From the NCBI RefSeq assembly GCF_003966225.1, contig NZ_RXNU01000003.1:473007-537006 (forward strand): a DNA stretch of 64,000 nt. The letters run 5' to 3'. Positions within the stretch are counted from its first letter, which is position 1. The number at the start of each line of letters is the position of its first letter. The DNA is from Shewanella canadensis (lineage in GTDB: Bacteria; Pseudomonadota; Gammaproteobacteria; Enterobacterales; Shewanellaceae). The position numbers were made by a program, and so were the translations under genes. This document shows, piece after piece, positions 54,533 through 62,657 of the stretch. The notes under the pieces were generated by a model. That model was not told the DNA's origin. It was given only the letters and a program-made list of their open reading frames with translations, and searched no databases.

Positions 54533-55993
54533 TTATTTTAACTCTTCTAAGGCTCTATTTGATTGTTTAAACTGACGAATTCGGGCTTCAATTCTTGCCA
54601 GTTGAAGAGGATTATCGGCTGATAACTTATAAGCAAAGTTTAATTGGTCGATGGCCCCTTTGTAGTCTGCGCCCAAAGCCATGGATTCAGCACTCACGAA
54701 ATGCTCCATCGCTTTATTTCCCGTCTTTTTATAGGCATCTCTCAGTAAAAAGAGGGGGAGCTGATTTTGTCTATCCAGAAAAATCATATCCTCTAACAGA
54801 GGAATGGCTTTAGTCGCTTGGTTCGATTCAATATAAACATTCGCCAGATTGATGTTGACTACTTGCGAAGTGGGCTTTAGTTTTCTCTGAGTTTCAAGCA
54901 GTGCAATCGCATCATCCTTGGCTTTTCTTTCTATCAGAAGATCTGTCTTAGTATCTATGTAGAACAAATTATTTCTATCTTCTTTTAGCAGATTGTCGAT
55001 GATGCTTTCAGCCTCATCGAAACGCTCGGCTCGAAACAGTGCTAAGGCTTTTCCATACAACGCGGCATTTTTAAATGTGTAGCTACGCTTTTTTAGTTGG
55101 GTGTCAAACAATGCCAACGCCGCTTCTTCGCTGTAACTTGAAAATCTAACCTGAATGCGGGCCTTAGCCAACTGAAAGTCGATGTTATCGGGGACGTACC
55201 TGTGAGGGTATTGAGTCGCTCGGTTTCTTGCCTCAGTGATACGAGATTCAGGAAGTGGGTGAGTCAACAGCATTTGTGGAGGCTTAGTCGTAAAGCGATA
55301 TCGAGTGGCCAGCTTTGCAAAAAAGTCAGCAGCGCCATTTGGATCAAACCCCGCATCGACTAAAATTTGCATCCCGATCCGGTCGGCTTCCTTCTCGTGC
55401 AGACGGGTATAGTTTATCTTGGCTTGTGTTGCTAATGCTTGTGTCGTTGCTAACGCCGCCATGCCAGCCTGAGGTGCTGCAATAGTCAATAAGATAGCAC
55501 CTAACATGCCTACCATGGTTGCTGTTGAACTTTTCTCTTGTGCTTCTAATGAGCGGGCTAAATGCCGTTGAGTTACGTGGGTGATTTCATGCCCTAATAC
55601 CGATGCTATTTGACTCTCGTTGTCGGCATTAAGAAATAAGCCTGTGTGAACGCCCACATGACCCCCGAAGAAAGCGAACGCGTTGATCTCATCGTTTCTT
55701 AACAGGAAGAAGTAGAAGGGGGTCTTCACACCTGTGGCATGAGCAACGAGTTTGTCGCCTAATTCCTTGAGGTATTGAGTTAGAACCGGGTCGTTGAGTA
55801 TAGGAGCCGATGAACGGATAACCCGCATATAAGCATCACCATAGACCGTCTCTTTCTCGAGACTGAAGGTATTAACGGCGGCTGTTCCAAGATCAGGGAG
55901 GTCGTTATTAGCTAGACTCAAAGGTGCGGTTGCACAAAAAACAAGTGACAATGCACCTGCGAGAAGAGATTTTGGCGAAGTTATTTTACTCAA
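54533..55993 (-). CDS. bepA: Outer-membrane assembly metalloprotease/chaperone BepA
   Basis: A 486-residue periplasmic M48 peptidase that helps LptD mature and degrades misassembled outer-membrane proteins. Signal peptide in residues 1-28 (ending SLANN), zinc site HEITH in VLGHEITHVTQRHLARS, and third ligand in LHEKEADRIGMQIL, then a TPR region from about 290 to 470. It is divergent from the TusA-like gene; the E. coli homologue (YfgC) responds to sigma E, though no site is visible here. Confidence 0.95.
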   Translation of the reverse strand: MSKITSPKSLLAGALSLVFCATAPLSLANNDLPDLGTAAVNTFSLEKETVYGDAYMRVIRSSAPILNDPVLTQYLKELGDKLVAHATGVKTPFYFFLLRNDEINAFAFFGGHVGVHTGLFLNADNESQIASVLGHEITHVTQRHLARSLEAQEKSSTATMVGMLGAILLTIAAPQAGMAALATTQALATQAKINYTRLHEKEADRIGMQILVDAGFDPNGAADFFAKLATRYRFTTKPPQMLLTHPLPESRITEARNRATQYPHRYVPDNIDFQLAKARIQVRFSSYSEEAALALFDTQLKKRSYTFKNAALYGKALALFRAERFDEAESIIDNLLKEDRNNLFYIDTKTDLLIERKAKDDAIALLETQRKLKPTSQVVNINLANVYIESNQATKAIPLLEDMIFLDRQNQLPLFLLRDAYKKTGNKAMEHFVSAESMALGADYKGAIDQLNFAYKLSADNPLQLARIEARIRQFKQSNRALEELK

Positions 55994-56310
55994 ACTGATC
56001 CTTAAATTAGGGCTATGTTGTCCTAAGAAGACAATGTAAAAATGTTCTGCATCAAATTGATTTTACCCGCAGAGTGAGTCTTAATCCATATTTGTTTTAG
56101 TATGAGCGACACAGTAAAACAAATGTAAATCCGTATTTGCTTACTCACTATATCAAGCACTAAGCTAGTGTTGAAAGTCTGTTTTAATTAACACTTTTTT
56201 ATGAAACAGTTTAAAACTCAGTTTTGTTACATCGTTACCTCTTACTATCTTATGGCATAACTTGTGGTTTGCCGTGCAAGTTAGGATAATGGCTTAAGTT
56301 TATTCATAGC
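55994..56310. promoter_or_regulatory. Divergent control region between bepA and the TusA-like gene
   Basis: A 317-bp AT-rich gap with no gene. It must carry promoters for both genes, but I could not pick one out. Confidence 0.4.
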
Positions 56311-56541
56311 ATGAATATTATGGTTTCTATTGATTTAACGGCAATACGTTGTCCATTAGCTTTAGTGAAAGTAAAACTCGCATTAAAACAACTTGAAGAT
56401 GGAGAGGTACTTTGTGTCTCTTTATCTGACATTGGGTCTAGGCAGGATGTTCCCCGTTTTTTAAAAAAAGTCGGATATCGCTATTCTGAGGTAAGTAATG
56501 ATGAGAATATGCTGACAATAAAAATATCTAATCTTCGTTAG
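56311..56541 (+). CDS. TusA/SirA-family sulfurtransferase-like protein
   Basis: A 76-residue protein of the TusA fold. The Cys-Pro signature is seen in LTAIRCPLALVKVKLAL (Cys14 by this start); TusA passes sulfur on this cysteine during tRNA thiolation. The copy beside perM is a short paralogue whose partner is unknown. Start at 56311 or 56320; neither has a strong ribosome site. perM follows 29 bp later, so the two are probably cotranscribed. Confidence 0.87.
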   Translation: MNIMVSIDLTAIRCPLALVKVKLALKQLEDGEVLCVSLSDIGSRQDVPRFLKKVGYRYSEVSNDENMLTIKISNLR

Positions 56542-56570
56542 AACGAGAATGTAAATTTCAGGAATCTTGA

Positions 56571-57656
56571 ATGTTAAATTTATTAACTACTTGGTATAAA
56601 GAGCGATTTAGCGATCCTCAAGCGGTAACCTTAGTTTTTATATTGATGGGGATAGCCCTTGCAATTTACTTTGCAGGTGGGTTGTTGGCGCCATTATTGG
56701 TGGCATTAGTTTTGGCCTTTTTACTCGAGTGGCCCGTTGCACAGATGCTTAAGGTTGGTATGAACCGGACGACTGCAGCGTCGGCGGTGTTAGTCCTGTT
56801 CATTGGAACGATGTTGCTGATCACGTTTGGTCTTGTTCCGAGTATTTGGAAACAGGGGGTGGCATTAATCACCGATCTGCCAAATATGTTGGATAAGGGA
56901 CTTCATACTGCGCAGAGTTATGTGAACCGGTATCCTCAGTTTGTGAATCCCGATCAGCTCGATGGCATGGTTAATGAGCTCAAGAAGATGCTCGATACTC
57001 AACACCTGCTCGATATTGGTAAGCAGATAATAGGCTATTCGGCTTCCTTACTTGTGCTGATGGTGTACGCGATTCTGGTGCCTTTATTGGTATTTTTCTT
57101 TCTCAAGGATAAAGACCAGCTGATAAAGGGCAGTAAAAGATTCATTCCTACCAATCGAGAACTCGCACGTAAAGTTTGGTATGAGATGCATCAGCAGATC
57201 TTTAATTATATCCGGGGGAAGGTGATAGAGATTATCATTATTGGCGCAGTGAGTTATGTTTTCTTTGCCATCATGGATCTCAGGTATGCAGCACTACTTG
57301 GCGTGCTGACTGGATTGTCAGTGCTTATTCCTTATGTAGGCGCGACGTTAGTGACCTTACCCATCGCATTAGTGGCATTTTTCCAGTGGGGGATAAGCCC
57401 TGAATTTGGATATCTGATGTTAGGTTACGGTATTATTCAAGCTCTGGATGGTAACTTACTGGTTCCGATCCTCTTCTCTGATGCGGTCGATCTTCACCCT
57501 GTGTTTATTATCGCCGCGGTACTTATCTTCGGTGGCCTGTGGGGAGTATGGGGAGTCTTCTTCGCGATACCTTTGGCGTCGTTGGTGAAGGCGGTATTAA
57601 ATGCCTGGCCTACACCAAATTCTCAAGTCAATGGCGTCGAACCGAAAACCGAGTAG
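56571..57656 (+). CDS. perM: PerM / AI-2E family transporter
   Basis: A 361-residue membrane protein with eight predicted helices, a large cytosolic or periplasmic loop between about residues 95 and 150, and the family block VLTGLSVLIPYVGATLVTLPIAL. The AI-2E family includes the AI-2 exporter TqsA and sodium/proton antiporters, so the substrate is uncertain. In E. coli perM lies with bcp and bepA, the same neighbourhood. A terminator follows. Confidence 0.92.
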   Translation: MLNLLTTWYKERFSDPQAVTLVFILMGIALAIYFAGGLLAPLLVALVLAFLLEWPVAQMLKVGMNRTTAASAVLVLFIGTMLLITFGLVPSIWKQGVALITDLPNMLDKGLHTAQSYVNRYPQFVNPDQLDGMVNELKKMLDTQHLLDIGKQIIGYSASLLVLMVYAILVPLLVFFFLKDKDQLIKGSKRFIPTNRELARKVWYEMHQQIFNYIRGKVIEIIIIGAVSYVFFAIMDLRYAALLGVLTGLSVLIPYVGATLVTLPIALVAFFQWGISPEFGYLMLGYGIIQALDGNLLVPILFSDAVDLHPVFIIAAVLIFGGLWGVWGVFFAIPLASLVKAVLNAWPTPNSQVNGVEPKTE

Positions 57657-57680
57657 GCTCAGCCTAGGTATGGTAAAAGA

Positions 57681-57703
57681 AAGGGGCTTTGGCCCCTTTT
57701 TTT
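57681..57703 (+). terminator. Terminator after perM
   Basis: AAGGGGC-TTTG-GCCCCTT followed by T, between perM and the convergent argP. Confidence 0.92.
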
Positions 57704-57780
57704 GTGGTCACTTTAACTCTAACAAACCGGCTTGGAACCTGCAGTTCGGCTGTCGAGTTGAATTGTCAAAAATCGATATG

Positions 57781-58668
57781 CTAGCAAAGGGACTGTTTCG
57801 CCGTGACCGCCAGAGAACGATATACTATGGTCGTTTGTTTGGCCTTAATGTTCCAGTGCTGCCAATAGAGAGGAACACGCTTTCTTTTCCCTGGTGTTAT
57901 CTCGACAAGCACGCCTTTTTCAAGCAAAGGTTCTGCTTGAAGGTGCCCCACCAGTCCATACCCTAATCCCTGTATGATGGCGTCTAGAAAGCTCTCCGAT
58001 GAAGGAATTTTATGTTCACGCCAACTCCCCGGGGACATCTCGAAATATTTACGCAGGTACTTCTCATGCAGCTTATCTTTGGTCGAAAAGACAACCGCTG
58101 GGGCCTTTTCGAGTGATGTTTGACTAATATTGATTGGGAAGTACTCTCGGATGAACTCTGGCGTCGCTACGCACAGGTACTCCATTTGTCCCAGGTATTC
58201 GCTACTGCATCCAGCCAGTGGCGCCTGAGTTGTAGTGACACAGCCCACAGCTTCACCATTTTTCAGCAGATTGTGGGTATAAGATTCATCATCGACAATC
58301 AATTCCAAAAGCCATTGATGGCGCTTAAATACTTCACAAAGCGCTGGAAGGAACCAAGTGGCCAGACTATCGGCATTAACGGCAATTTTAACTATGGTAG
58401 GGAGTTTAGGGTCATCGGCATCCATCTCAACACTCAACTCACTTTCGAGAAGCTGAACTTGTGAGTAGTGCCGAAGTAGTCTTTTCCCCATAGGTGTTGC
58501 TTCCACAGGGTTTGAACGAATCACTAAGGCTTGTCCAACTCTCTCTTCGAGCTGTTTAATTCGCTGGGACACGGCAGGTTGAGTGATACAGAGCACCTTA
58601 GCCGCGCGATCGAACCCTCCTTCAGATATAACGATTGAAAGGGCGCGTAGGTGTGCGTAATCGATCAA
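57781..58668 (-). CDS. argP: LysR-family regulator ArgP
   Basis: A 295-residue regulator with N-terminal helix-turn-helix (AHLRALSIVISEGGFDRAAK, then TQPAVSQRIKQLE) and effector domain. ArgP (IciA) activates argO when arginine is bound and represses or shapes dapB and other genes when lysine is bound. The TTG at 58668 is supported by a GGAG ribosome site 8 bp before it; another TTG at 58689 lies upstream. It is divergent from argO by 131 bp, the classical arrangement, and the operator should lie in that gap. Confidence 0.93.
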   Translation of the reverse strand: MIDYAHLRALSIVISEGGFDRAAKVLCITQPAVSQRIKQLEERVGQALVIRSNPVEATPMGKRLLRHYSQVQLLESELSVEMDADDPKLPTIVKIAVNADSLATWFLPALCEVFKRHQWLLELIVDDESYTHNLLKNGEAVGCVTTTQAPLAGCSSEYLGQMEYLCVATPEFIREYFPINISQTSLEKAPAVVFSTKDKLHEKYLRKYFEMSPGSWREHKIPSSESFLDAIIQGLGYGLVGHLQAEPLLEKGVLVEITPGKRKRVPLYWQHWNIKAKQTTIVYRSLAVTAKQSLC

Positions 58669-58799
58669 AGTAGCTTCTCCACAAATCAAGAATTTGTTAT
58701 AAGTTTTACTTATACACCATAAAAAACATTAGTTATATTTATTTTTATTGTTTAGGTAAGCTTGCGATCAATTAGTAGTATGACGTTGGAACAACACAG

Positions 58800-59408
58800 A
58801 TGCAGGCATTTATTCAGGGTGTAGGAATTGGCGGAAGCCTTATTATGGCGGTAGGCGCACAAAATGCGTTTGTACTTAAACAGGGGCTTAAGCGTTCACA
58901 CTCTTTACCCATAGCCGCATTATGTTCATTGATCGATGCCTTGATGATAACGGCTGGTGTCGCAGGCCTTGGACATTTGATATTAGCCTTTCCTCTGATT
59001 AAGGATATTGCCAGCATAGGTGGGGCGATCTTCTTGCTGGTTTATGGTGCGAAGGCATTAAAGTCTTCGTTTAATGAGCAGACGATTTCGGAAGGGGCTA
59101 CAAAAGGGACTGAAACACTTAAGGCTGCAGTACTGACGACATTGGGGATTAGCTTTCTCAACCCTCATCTGTATCTGGACACCGTAGTGTTGCTTGGTAG
59201 CATCAGTGCTCAGTTTGAAGGAGTGGATCGCCCTCTGTTTGGTGCCGGTGCCGTGTTGGCCTCGTTTGTGTGGTTTTTTAGTTTAAGTTTTGGAGCGAGA
59301 TACTTAAGTCCGCTATTTCAAAACCCTAAAGCTTGGAGCTACTTAGATAGATTTATCTGCATGACGATGTGGACCATTGCGGCGGTCTTGATCTGGCCTT
59401 ACTTGTAA
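58800..59408 (+). CDS. argO: Arginine exporter ArgO
   Basis: A 202-residue LysE-type membrane exporter with six helices. Family motifs are VGAQNAFVLKQGLKR at residues 18-32 and LGISFLNPHLYLDTVVLLGS. It exports arginine and its toxic analogue canavanine. The stop codon is directly abutted by a MITE-like repeat, so its original 3' region has been replaced. Confidence 0.94.
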   Translation: MQAFIQGVGIGGSLIMAVGAQNAFVLKQGLKRSHSLPIAALCSLIDALMITAGVAGLGHLILAFPLIKDIASIGGAIFLLVYGAKALKSSFNEQTISEGATKGTETLKAAVLTTLGISFLNPHLYLDTVVLLGSISAQFEGVDRPLFGAGAVLASFVWFFSLSFGARYLSPLFQNPKAWSYLDRFICMTMWTIAAVLIWPYL

Positions 59409-59817
59409 TACCAATCGGTATAAGAAGTGATCTACTCAGAGTTTTTTTGCAAACTAATTCAAGGCGAATGGGTGAGGGAATGGTGCTCCCTTCTGAAGTT
59501 ATTCAACGCAGAAGTAGGCAGCCAAAAACACTCCTGGAAGGCGAGTTTTAGCGCATCCGATGCCGTGTTAACGAGCTTAAACGTAGAACAACTATGTTCT
59601 TCACTCGTTGCGAACAACATGGTCTTGCATGTTCCCGACATACTTAAGACATTTCCTCCATCCTTGGAGGTCAGATGTTGTGAATGCCTATTATGCACGA
59701 CTATATGGATATAGGAGGTAGAGCGAAGCAGGATGCCAGAGCCGAGGAGCAATAAAGGGCCTTGCCTCAGAAGCGCTAAATTCTCGCTGAGCGACCACAT
59801 CTTTATACCGATTGGTA
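59409..59817. mobile_element. MITE-like element with TACCAATCGGTATA ends
   Basis: A 409-bp stretch bounded by perfect inverted repeats TACCAATCGGTATA (59409-59422) and TATACCGATTGGTA (59804-59817). It codes for no recognisable protein. If the terminal TA is the target dinucleotide, the true ends are CCAATCGGTATAA and the duplication is TA, as in Tc1/IS630-type elements. It begins on the argO stop codon. Similar AT-framed repeats are known in Shewanella and Vibrio genomes, though I cannot count copies here. Confidence 0.75.
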
Positions 59818-59828
59818 TAAAGATGTGG
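59795..59828. other. 15-bp perfect hairpin across the right end of the MITE
   Basis: CCACATCTTTATACC-GATT-GGTATAAAGATGTGG forms a 34-nt perfect stem-loop that continues 11 bases outside the element. This means the flank is complementary to the element's inner end, as if two inverted copies of the end met here. Confidence 0.85.
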
Positions 59829-59891
59829 CCATTGATGGGAGCCTTTTTATAAGAGGCTCCTTAATAGTTTCATCATAGAATGCCTTCATAC

Positions 59892-59919
59892 AAAAATGCC
59901 CGCTATCGCGGGCATTTTT
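59892..59919. terminator. Bidirectional terminator between argO and the bcp fragment
   Basis: AAAAATGCCCGC-TATC-GCGGGCATTTTT, a 12-bp perfect stem with A and T tails on both sides; originally the shared terminator for argO or perM and bcp. Confidence 0.92.
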
Positions 59920-59937
59920 GTGGGTATTATGGTCTGT

Positions 59938-60072
59938 TTAAGCATCTTTGAGATGATTAAGGACTACGTCGTGGTGTTCTTTCGTTTTGAACTTATTGAA
60001 TACATGACTGACTTTCCCATCTTGTCCGATCAAGAAGCTTAATCTATGGATGCCATCATAGATTTTTCCCAT
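59938..60072 (-). pseudogene. bcp: Thioredoxin-dependent peroxiredoxin Bcp, C-terminal fragment
   Basis: On the minus strand 44 codons from MGKIYDGIHRLSFLIG to HHDVVLNHLKDA match the end of Bcp (about 156 residues in E. coli), including the FxTKEHHDVVLN block. The peroxidatic cysteine domain is missing: upstream of the Met codon the frame stays open for ten codons but the sequence no longer resembles Bcp. The break lies near 60073-60083, 235 bases from the IS, so another event cut the gene. The upstream part of the gene is not in the window. Confidence 0.88.
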
Positions 60073-60317
60073 AAGTAAACACCCTTGGAAATAACTTGGG
60101 ACATAAAACTTGACAGATATTAATGAAGTCTACACTTAACAGTGAGTTAGGTTAATAATTTTTACTTTTGAATACTAATTATATCAGTTGTCATATTTTT
60201 TTGTAAACAGGGCTGTTTTTGACGCTTTTTAAAGTAGAAAACTGTCATAAAAAGTTTAGGCGGTGCAATGGTTCATAGCTTTCATAGCTGATTGTCATAC
60301 GGGAGAGCAGGTTGGTA
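60073..60317. other. Non-coding junction between the bcp fragment and the IS
   Basis: AT-rich DNA with no gene. TTGTCATA or CTGTCATA occurs three times (60188, 60242, 60292), about 50 bp apart, and TTCATAGCT is repeated in tandem at 60272-60289. These might be protein-binding repeats at the end of an integrated element. Confidence 0.4.
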
Positions 60318-60326
60318 GTTAAGGTA
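60318..60326. repeat. Target-site duplication, left copy
   Basis: GTTAAGGTA directly before the left end of the IS; the same nine bases directly follow the right end at 61379-61387. Confidence 0.92.
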
Positions 60327-61378
60327 GGCGTTGTTGCCTAAATCGAAGGAACCATTTGGTCGCTCTGTGATCTGATCTTGTAAGTACCAACACGAGACAG
60401 GCTACATGGGCAAATCCAAACGTAAAATAATTAACTGGAAACAGTACAACCAAGCATTAGTCAATCGAGGTTCGGTCACTTTTTGGCTGGATGAATCAGC
60501 CATCAATGCTTGGCACTGCAAAGCCCATCACGGCGGTCGTGGTAGAGGTTTTCAATTCAGTGATACAGCGATTGAAACCGCCCTCATGCTCAAAGGCGTA
60601 TTTAAGTTGTCACTGCGAGCAACTGAAGGCTTCATAAACTCTCTGTTTCGACTGATGGATGTGCCATTAGCGGCACCGGATTACACTTGTATAAGCAAAC
60701 GGGCAAAGACTGTTGAGGTTAAGTATCGTAACCCCTGTCGAGGCCCCGTTACTCATCTTGTCGTGGATTCAACAGGATTGAAAGTTTACGGTGAAGGCGA
60801 ATGGAAAACGCGCAAGCACGGTAAGGAACGGCGACGCACGTGGCGTAAGTTACACCTCGCGATTGACGCAGATACTCACGATGTTGTATCAGCCGAAGTC
60901 AGCCTCGTTAATGTGGCTGATAACGAAGTATTACCGACAATGCTCAACCCGCTTCGCCGGAAGTTAAATCAAGTCTCAGCTGATGGTGCATACGACACAA
61001 AAGAGTGCCACAAATTACTGCGACGCAAAGGTGCAAAACCAACGATTCCGCCGCGTTCAAACGCAGGATATTGGGAAGATGGTCACCCGCGAAATGAAGC
61101 TGTTGAAGCATTGAAATCTGGGACGTTAAAGCAATGGAAAGATGACAATGATTACCATCAACGCTCGCTATCGGAGACTGCGATGTATCGCTACAAACAA
61201 CTCATCAACTCCAAGTTAAGCTTACGTGATTACAATGCACAGGTAGGAGAAGCTTTGGCTGGTGTAAAAGCGATGAACAAAGTCATAGAGCTAGGTATGC
61301 CTGTTAGACAGACAACTCCATAAACACAGAAAACCTTGGTATAGCTGCATCTCAAGCAGTTATTTGATCAACAAGGCC
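60327..61378 (+). mobile_element. IS5-family (IS903 subgroup) insertion sequence, complete
   Basis: A 1052-bp element close to the 1057 bp of IS903. The left end GGCGTTGTTGCCTAAATC and right end TATTTGATCAACAAGGCC are 18-bp imperfect inverted repeats (13 of 18 match) resembling IS903 ends. Flanking 9-bp duplications (GTTAAGGTA) agree with the IS903 subgroup. It holds one transposase gene. Confidence 0.93.
60406..61323 (+). CDS. IS903-type DDE transposase
   Basis: A 305-residue transposase beginning MGKSKRKIINWKQYNQALVNRGS, as IS903 proteins do. DDE residues are expected in HLVVDSTGLKVYGEGEW, VSADGAYDTKECH and the final region ...SETAMYRYKQL; the Y-x2-R-x3-E like block is in this last part. 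No frameshift or stop is seen and the ends are intact, so it may be active. Confidence 0.95.
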   Translation: MGKSKRKIINWKQYNQALVNRGSVTFWLDESAINAWHCKAHHGGRGRGFQFSDTAIETALMLKGVFKLSLRATEGFINSLFRLMDVPLAAPDYTCISKRAKTVEVKYRNPCRGPVTHLVVDSTGLKVYGEGEWKTRKHGKERRRTWRKLHLAIDADTHDVVSAEVSLVNVADNEVLPTMLNPLRRKLNQVSADGAYDTKECHKLLRRKGAKPTIPPRSNAGYWEDGHPRNEAVEALKSGTLKQWKDDNDYHQRSLSETAMYRYKQLINSKLSLRDYNAQVGEALAGVKAMNKVIELGMPVRQTTP

Positions 61379-61387
61379 GTTAAGGTA
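61379..61387. repeat. Target-site duplication, right copy
   Basis: GTTAAGGTA, the partner of 60318-60326. Confidence 0.92.
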
Positions 61388-61521
61388 CGACATAATCGCT
61401 TGGTGATCACACTCATCAGCATCTATAGCTATCTCACTTTTGGACAGAAATCGCTTAGAGTATTCAGTCTAAGTTGACTGGTGTTGATTAGAAAAAGTAT
61501 CTCAAACCTTCATGAAGGCCA

Positions 61522-61569
61522 TCCTTAACTAAGCAGTGGAAAATCGGATCACGAAAGCCTAGTTAAGGA
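61522..61569. repeat. 10-bp inverted repeat after the IS
   Basis: TCCTTAACTA and TAGTTAAGGA, perfect 10-bp arms 28 bases apart, between the IS and the next gene. It overlaps in sequence with part of the IS target (TTAAGG), perhaps by chance. Otherwise 61388-61608 shows nothing. Confidence 0.6.
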
Positions 61570-61608
61570 AGGTAAGAATCAGAAAAAATGTGCTTGTTCT
61601 TTCTTTTA

Positions 61609-62295
61609 TTAAAGCTGAAATGCCGTTACATTAGAACTATTAAAATCTTTTAGATAAGGATCGAACGTATCCTTACACATATGCCGAAGTTGATACAAAA
61701 TATCATTATCGAAGCAATTTCCAATTTCAGAGATCGCCAAAATAGTGAACTTACAACTCAGTGAATAAAGTTCCGCAGCCTGACACTCGCTGATTTGATC
61801 TGAGACCATATCTCGCTCACCATCAATTCCTTTATCCAAGAATGTCAGTCCGGCATGAGTATATGCATTAAATGCTTGCCAGTATGCTGATTTAAACTGG
61901 GATAGGCATTTGTGTACATCTTTCCTCTTTGTACCGATTTCCTTGATTCGATTTTGAAGTGATCTCTCACGACTCTGAGAGGATTCAGAACCGCAACTAT
62001 TACAACTATAAATAGATTGAATCTTGTCTTTATTATTTAAAAACTTAACTATTTGCTCATCATCTTTTGCGCATAAATGTAACCACATTCCTTTAACTAG
62101 TGATTCAAACTGAGTGCGAAGCAAGATATATGCAGGTTTCTGAATACTTGAGTTTAAAATTGTTACCAACGCATCATGATTTTGAAGCACCGTATTGAGC
62201 AATTGAAATGTATACACACTTCTAAGCTCTTGATTTATTTGCATCCCATATAAAACATCTCGAGTTTCATTAGTGATTGTATTATTGAATTTCAT
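61609..62295 (-). CDS. Conserved-type protein of unknown function in the accessory region
   Basis: A 228-residue mostly helical protein with ILLRTQFESLVKGMWLHLCA in the middle, a pattern seen in DUF5677/DUF6988-like proteins that are often near defence or mobile genes. A central cysteine pair (CNSCG) may bind metal. No signal or membrane segment. AT-rich and without conserved neighbours. I cannot assign a function; a HEPN-like RNase is not supported because no RxxxxH motif is seen. Confidence 0.6.
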   Translation of the reverse strand: MKFNNTITNETRDVLYGMQINQELRSVYTFQLLNTVLQNHDALVTILNSSIQKPAYILLRTQFESLVKGMWLHLCAKDDEQIVKFLNNKDKIQSIYSCNSCGSESSQSRERSLQNRIKEIGTKRKDVHKCLSQFKSAYWQAFNAYTHAGLTFLDKGIDGERDMVSDQISECQAAELYSLSCKFTILAISEIGNCFDNDILYQLRHMCKDTFDPYLKDFNSSNVTAFQL

Positions 62296-62442
62296 ATTGA
62301 ATACTCAAACTTATATCATCCCTGTTAATAGGTAAAATTAGCGGCTAAGCAGAGAAAATCAGATGTATCTTGTTACTTTAACAGCAGGAAAACCCAAATT
62401 CCTTCGACCATTTAGGAAAGCTTTGCTAGTCTAGATTCTTGA

Positions 62443-62637
62443 TTAAAAAGATGAAATATTTCGGTTTTCAAGCTCACCTAATAACGTTGATGATAAGTAT
62501 TTGTTAGTAGAAAACATCGACACATACTCTCCACGTTTTCCTTTCAACTTAATCAAAGTATCTTTAGCTGACATACATTCCAGTGTATCCAGAACAATCT
62601 CAATAGGAAAGTCTTCATGGCCGCCAGTGTCAGTTCT
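62443..62637 (-). pseudogene. Possible gene remnant or small protein
   Basis: An open stretch of 64 codons on the minus strand ending in TAA, with coding-like content (GGHEDFPIEIVLDTLECM, then SAKDTLIKLKGKRGEYVS). No good start exists at its head; an internal ATG at 62574 would give 43 residues without a clear ribosome site. It looks like the 3' end of a lost gene. Confidence 0.35.
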
Positions 62638-62657
62638 TCAGTATTATTTAATCTTAG

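Noticed and set aside
59427..59800. Open frames inside the MITE-like element
   Set aside because: Short, on both strands, with no similarity or ribosome site; the inverted ends explain the region better.
60083..60317. Tn7-like transposon end at the bcp break
   Set aside because: The repeats do not show the terminal TGT and binding-site pattern well enough, and no tns gene is in the window.
61609..62295. HEPN-type toxin
   Set aside because: No RxxxxH motif and no paired antitoxin gene could be found.
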